This document shows, piece by piece, positions 33,301-35,000 of a DNA stretch of 35,000 nucleotides (position 1 is the first letter of the stretch; each line of letters begins with the position of its first letter). The notes below the pieces were generated by a model that did no database searches, was not told the DNA's origin, and was given only the letters and a program-made list of their open reading frames with translations. The translations under genes and the position numbers were made by a program. Origin of the DNA: Chrysomallon squamiferum (Eukaryota; Mollusca; Gastropoda; Neomphalida; Peltospiridae); assembly GCA_012295275.1 (NCBI GenBank), contig CM022672.1, positions 796,443 to 831,442 on the forward strand, given 5' to 3'.

Positions 33301-33880
33301 GCTGTTTGTAGCTTTACTGACAAACAAAACTTAAAATATTTATTTAAAAACTCGTTTTACATTTGTTATTAAAGCTACTTTATCGGCTAATTAAATTATA
33401 TTTATGAGAAATATGACAAACATGAAAACATCTTTTTTTTTCGGTCTAATATAAATTTAATAATCATTTATGGAAAACTAGTAAATATTACAGAATTAAT
33501 TAAACATAAAAACTATTATTATTAATTAGTTGAAATTGCAGCTATAATATTTTTATTACTGTAATAACAAAAACGTATATAAAAAACCCACCATTTCCAT
33601 CTGAAAGGTTTTTTGCTGAATTCATGGATGATGATGATGATGTTGTTATTACTGTGCTGTGTGATGTTTATAAAAAAATATAATCTAGAGCTCTTCATCA
33701 AAGTATAATGGTACTTAATGTCACTGTGTGATGTACTCTCAATGGATAATGATAGGATTGTGTTTTTGGTCTTAAACAAAAGAAACTTTTATTTTAGAAC
33801 AATGTAAACAAGAAAAACCTACAAACTTAATATGAATATTAGATATAAATTACTTATTTTATGAAACAAAATAAAATAAT
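30366..33880. other. no gene recognised; AT-rich with simple repeats
   Basis: Contains (TA)n at about 31043-31066, a TTTC-rich pyrimidine region at about 31490-31700, a short CT run at about 32331-32349 and a TATG run at about 33178-33208. CpG is rare. I found no exon with paired splice sites, consistent with the interior of a long intron or with intergenic DNA. Confidence 0.5.
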
Positions 33881-34334
33881 TTAAAAAACAGTTTTATTTT
33901 ATTTTGTAATGTAAATAATTAGTAAATATATTCAGGCATATATTAAAACTGTTATCAGTGAAACAAAATATAACTGTATTTTGTTGATAATAATTTTAAT
34001 ATTTTGTCTGAATGTAATTACAAATAATTTATATTACAAAATTAAAATAAAATCAGTTTTTACTTATATTTTATTCTTCATCAAAATATAATTATAAATT
34101 ATTTGTATTACAAAATTAAAATAAAGATGTATTTTATTAACAACTTTAATTTTTGAATTTAATTTCTAATTATATTTATTATCAAATAAAACTATTTGAT
34201 AAATAATTTTAATCTTTGAATGTAATTACAAAAAAGAAATATACTATAAAATAAAATAAAAAAAGTATTTTATACTTAATATTTTAATCTTTCTTTGAAT
34301 TAATTAAAATTATTTGTAGTACAGAACAAAATAA
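33881..34334. repeat. diverged AT-rich repeats leading into the 33-bp array
   Basis: Related segments recur near 34010, 34090, 34218 and 34298. Each has a form of TGTAATTACAAATAATTT, then TATTACAAAATTAAAATAAA. The last runs directly into the minisatellite, and the ATTAAAATAAAGATGTATTTTA form resembles the array unit. They look like ancestral or decayed units. Confidence 0.6.
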
Positions 34335-35000
34335 AGCTATATTTAATATATTTATATTATGAAGTAAAGCTATATTTAATATATTTATATTATGAAGTAA
34401 AGCTGTATTTACTAGATTTATATTATGAAGTAAAGCTGTATTTACTAGATTTATATTATGAAGTAAAGCTGTATTTTATAGATTTATATTATGGAGTAAA
34501 GCTGTATTTTATAGATTTATATTATGGAGTAAATCTGTTTTTTATAGATTTATATTATGAAGTAAAGCTGTATTTAATATATTTATATTATGAAGTAAAG
34601 CTGTATTTACTAGATTTATATTATGAAGTAAAGCTGTATTTACTAGATTTATATTATGAAGTAAAGCTGTATTTTATAGATTTATATTATGGAGTAAAGC
34701 TGTATTTTATAGATTTATATTATGGAGTAAATCTGTTTTTTATAGATTTATATTATGAAGTAAAGCTGTATTTAATATATTTATATTATGAAGTAAAGCT
34801 GTATTTTATAGATTTATATTATGGAGTAAAGCTGTATTTTATAGATTTATATTATGAAGTAAAGCTGTATTTAATATATTTATATTATGAAGTAAAGCTG
34901 TATTTAATATATTTATATTATGGAGTAAAGATGTATTTAATATATTTATATTATGAAATAAAGCTGTATTTAATATATTTATATTATGAAGCAAAGCTGT
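34335..35000. repeat. 33-bp minisatellite with 198-bp higher-order repeat, continues past the window
   Basis: Twenty copies plus a partial one have an exact 33-base period and start AGCTGTATTT. Each contains TTTATATTATG, then AAGTAA or GAGTAA. Four unit types occur: a (TTTAATATAT), b (TTTACTAGAT), c (TTTTATAGAT with GGAG) and d (ATCTGTTTTTTATAG). Their order is a, then a-b-b-c-c-d twice (34368-34565 and 34566-34763), then a-c-c' and four a-like units. The right edge is cut by the window. Confidence 0.96.

Overview
This is a eukaryotic, almost certainly animal, nuclear window. It is AT-rich, packed with microsatellites and minisatellites, and its two recognisable genes are split by short GT-AG introns. 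Two degraded stretches (near 20.3 kb and 29.8 kb) resemble a tRNA-derived SINE that I remember from molluscan genomes. I therefore lean to a mollusc, but this is a weak inference from memory. No bacterial, viral or plasmid gene and no CRISPR array is visible.

Layout. 1-3.7 kb is intergenic low-complexity sequence. 3764-9757 (minus) is a complete NOA1 gene: eight coding exons, 707 codons, a mitochondrial circularly permuted GTPase. 9758-11005 is a compact head-to-head promoter region that begins with an (AAT)n tract 12 nt from the NOA1 start codon. 11006-18975 (plus) is SLU7, the second-step splicing factor, with 14 clear coding exons plus one optional exon, and with an apparent one-base frameshift in exon 2. 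19-24.5 kb is intergenic with two long (CT)n tracts. 24580-24778 (plus) is a candidate first coding exon of a third gene, encoding a signal-anchor-like N-terminus and preceded by a minimal uORF in a hairpin. From 24.8 kb to the end I see no further exon, which fits a long first intron. That stretch holds many simple repeats, a G/T-rich block facing a C/A-rich block, and a 33-bp minisatellite with higher-order structure that runs off the window end.

How the genes relate. NOA1 acts in mitochondrial ribosome assembly and SLU7 in nuclear splicing. Both are housekeeping genes, and a shared divergent promoter fits that role. Nothing suggests a dedicated multi-gene system here. The most interesting signals are structural: two separate tandem duplications in NOA1 that each copied an exon end with its 5' splice site, minisatellites that plant many AATAAA hexamers inside SLU7 introns, the SLU7 frameshift, a perfect hairpin just after the SLU7 start codon, and the open 11-codon frame of the 33-bp array.
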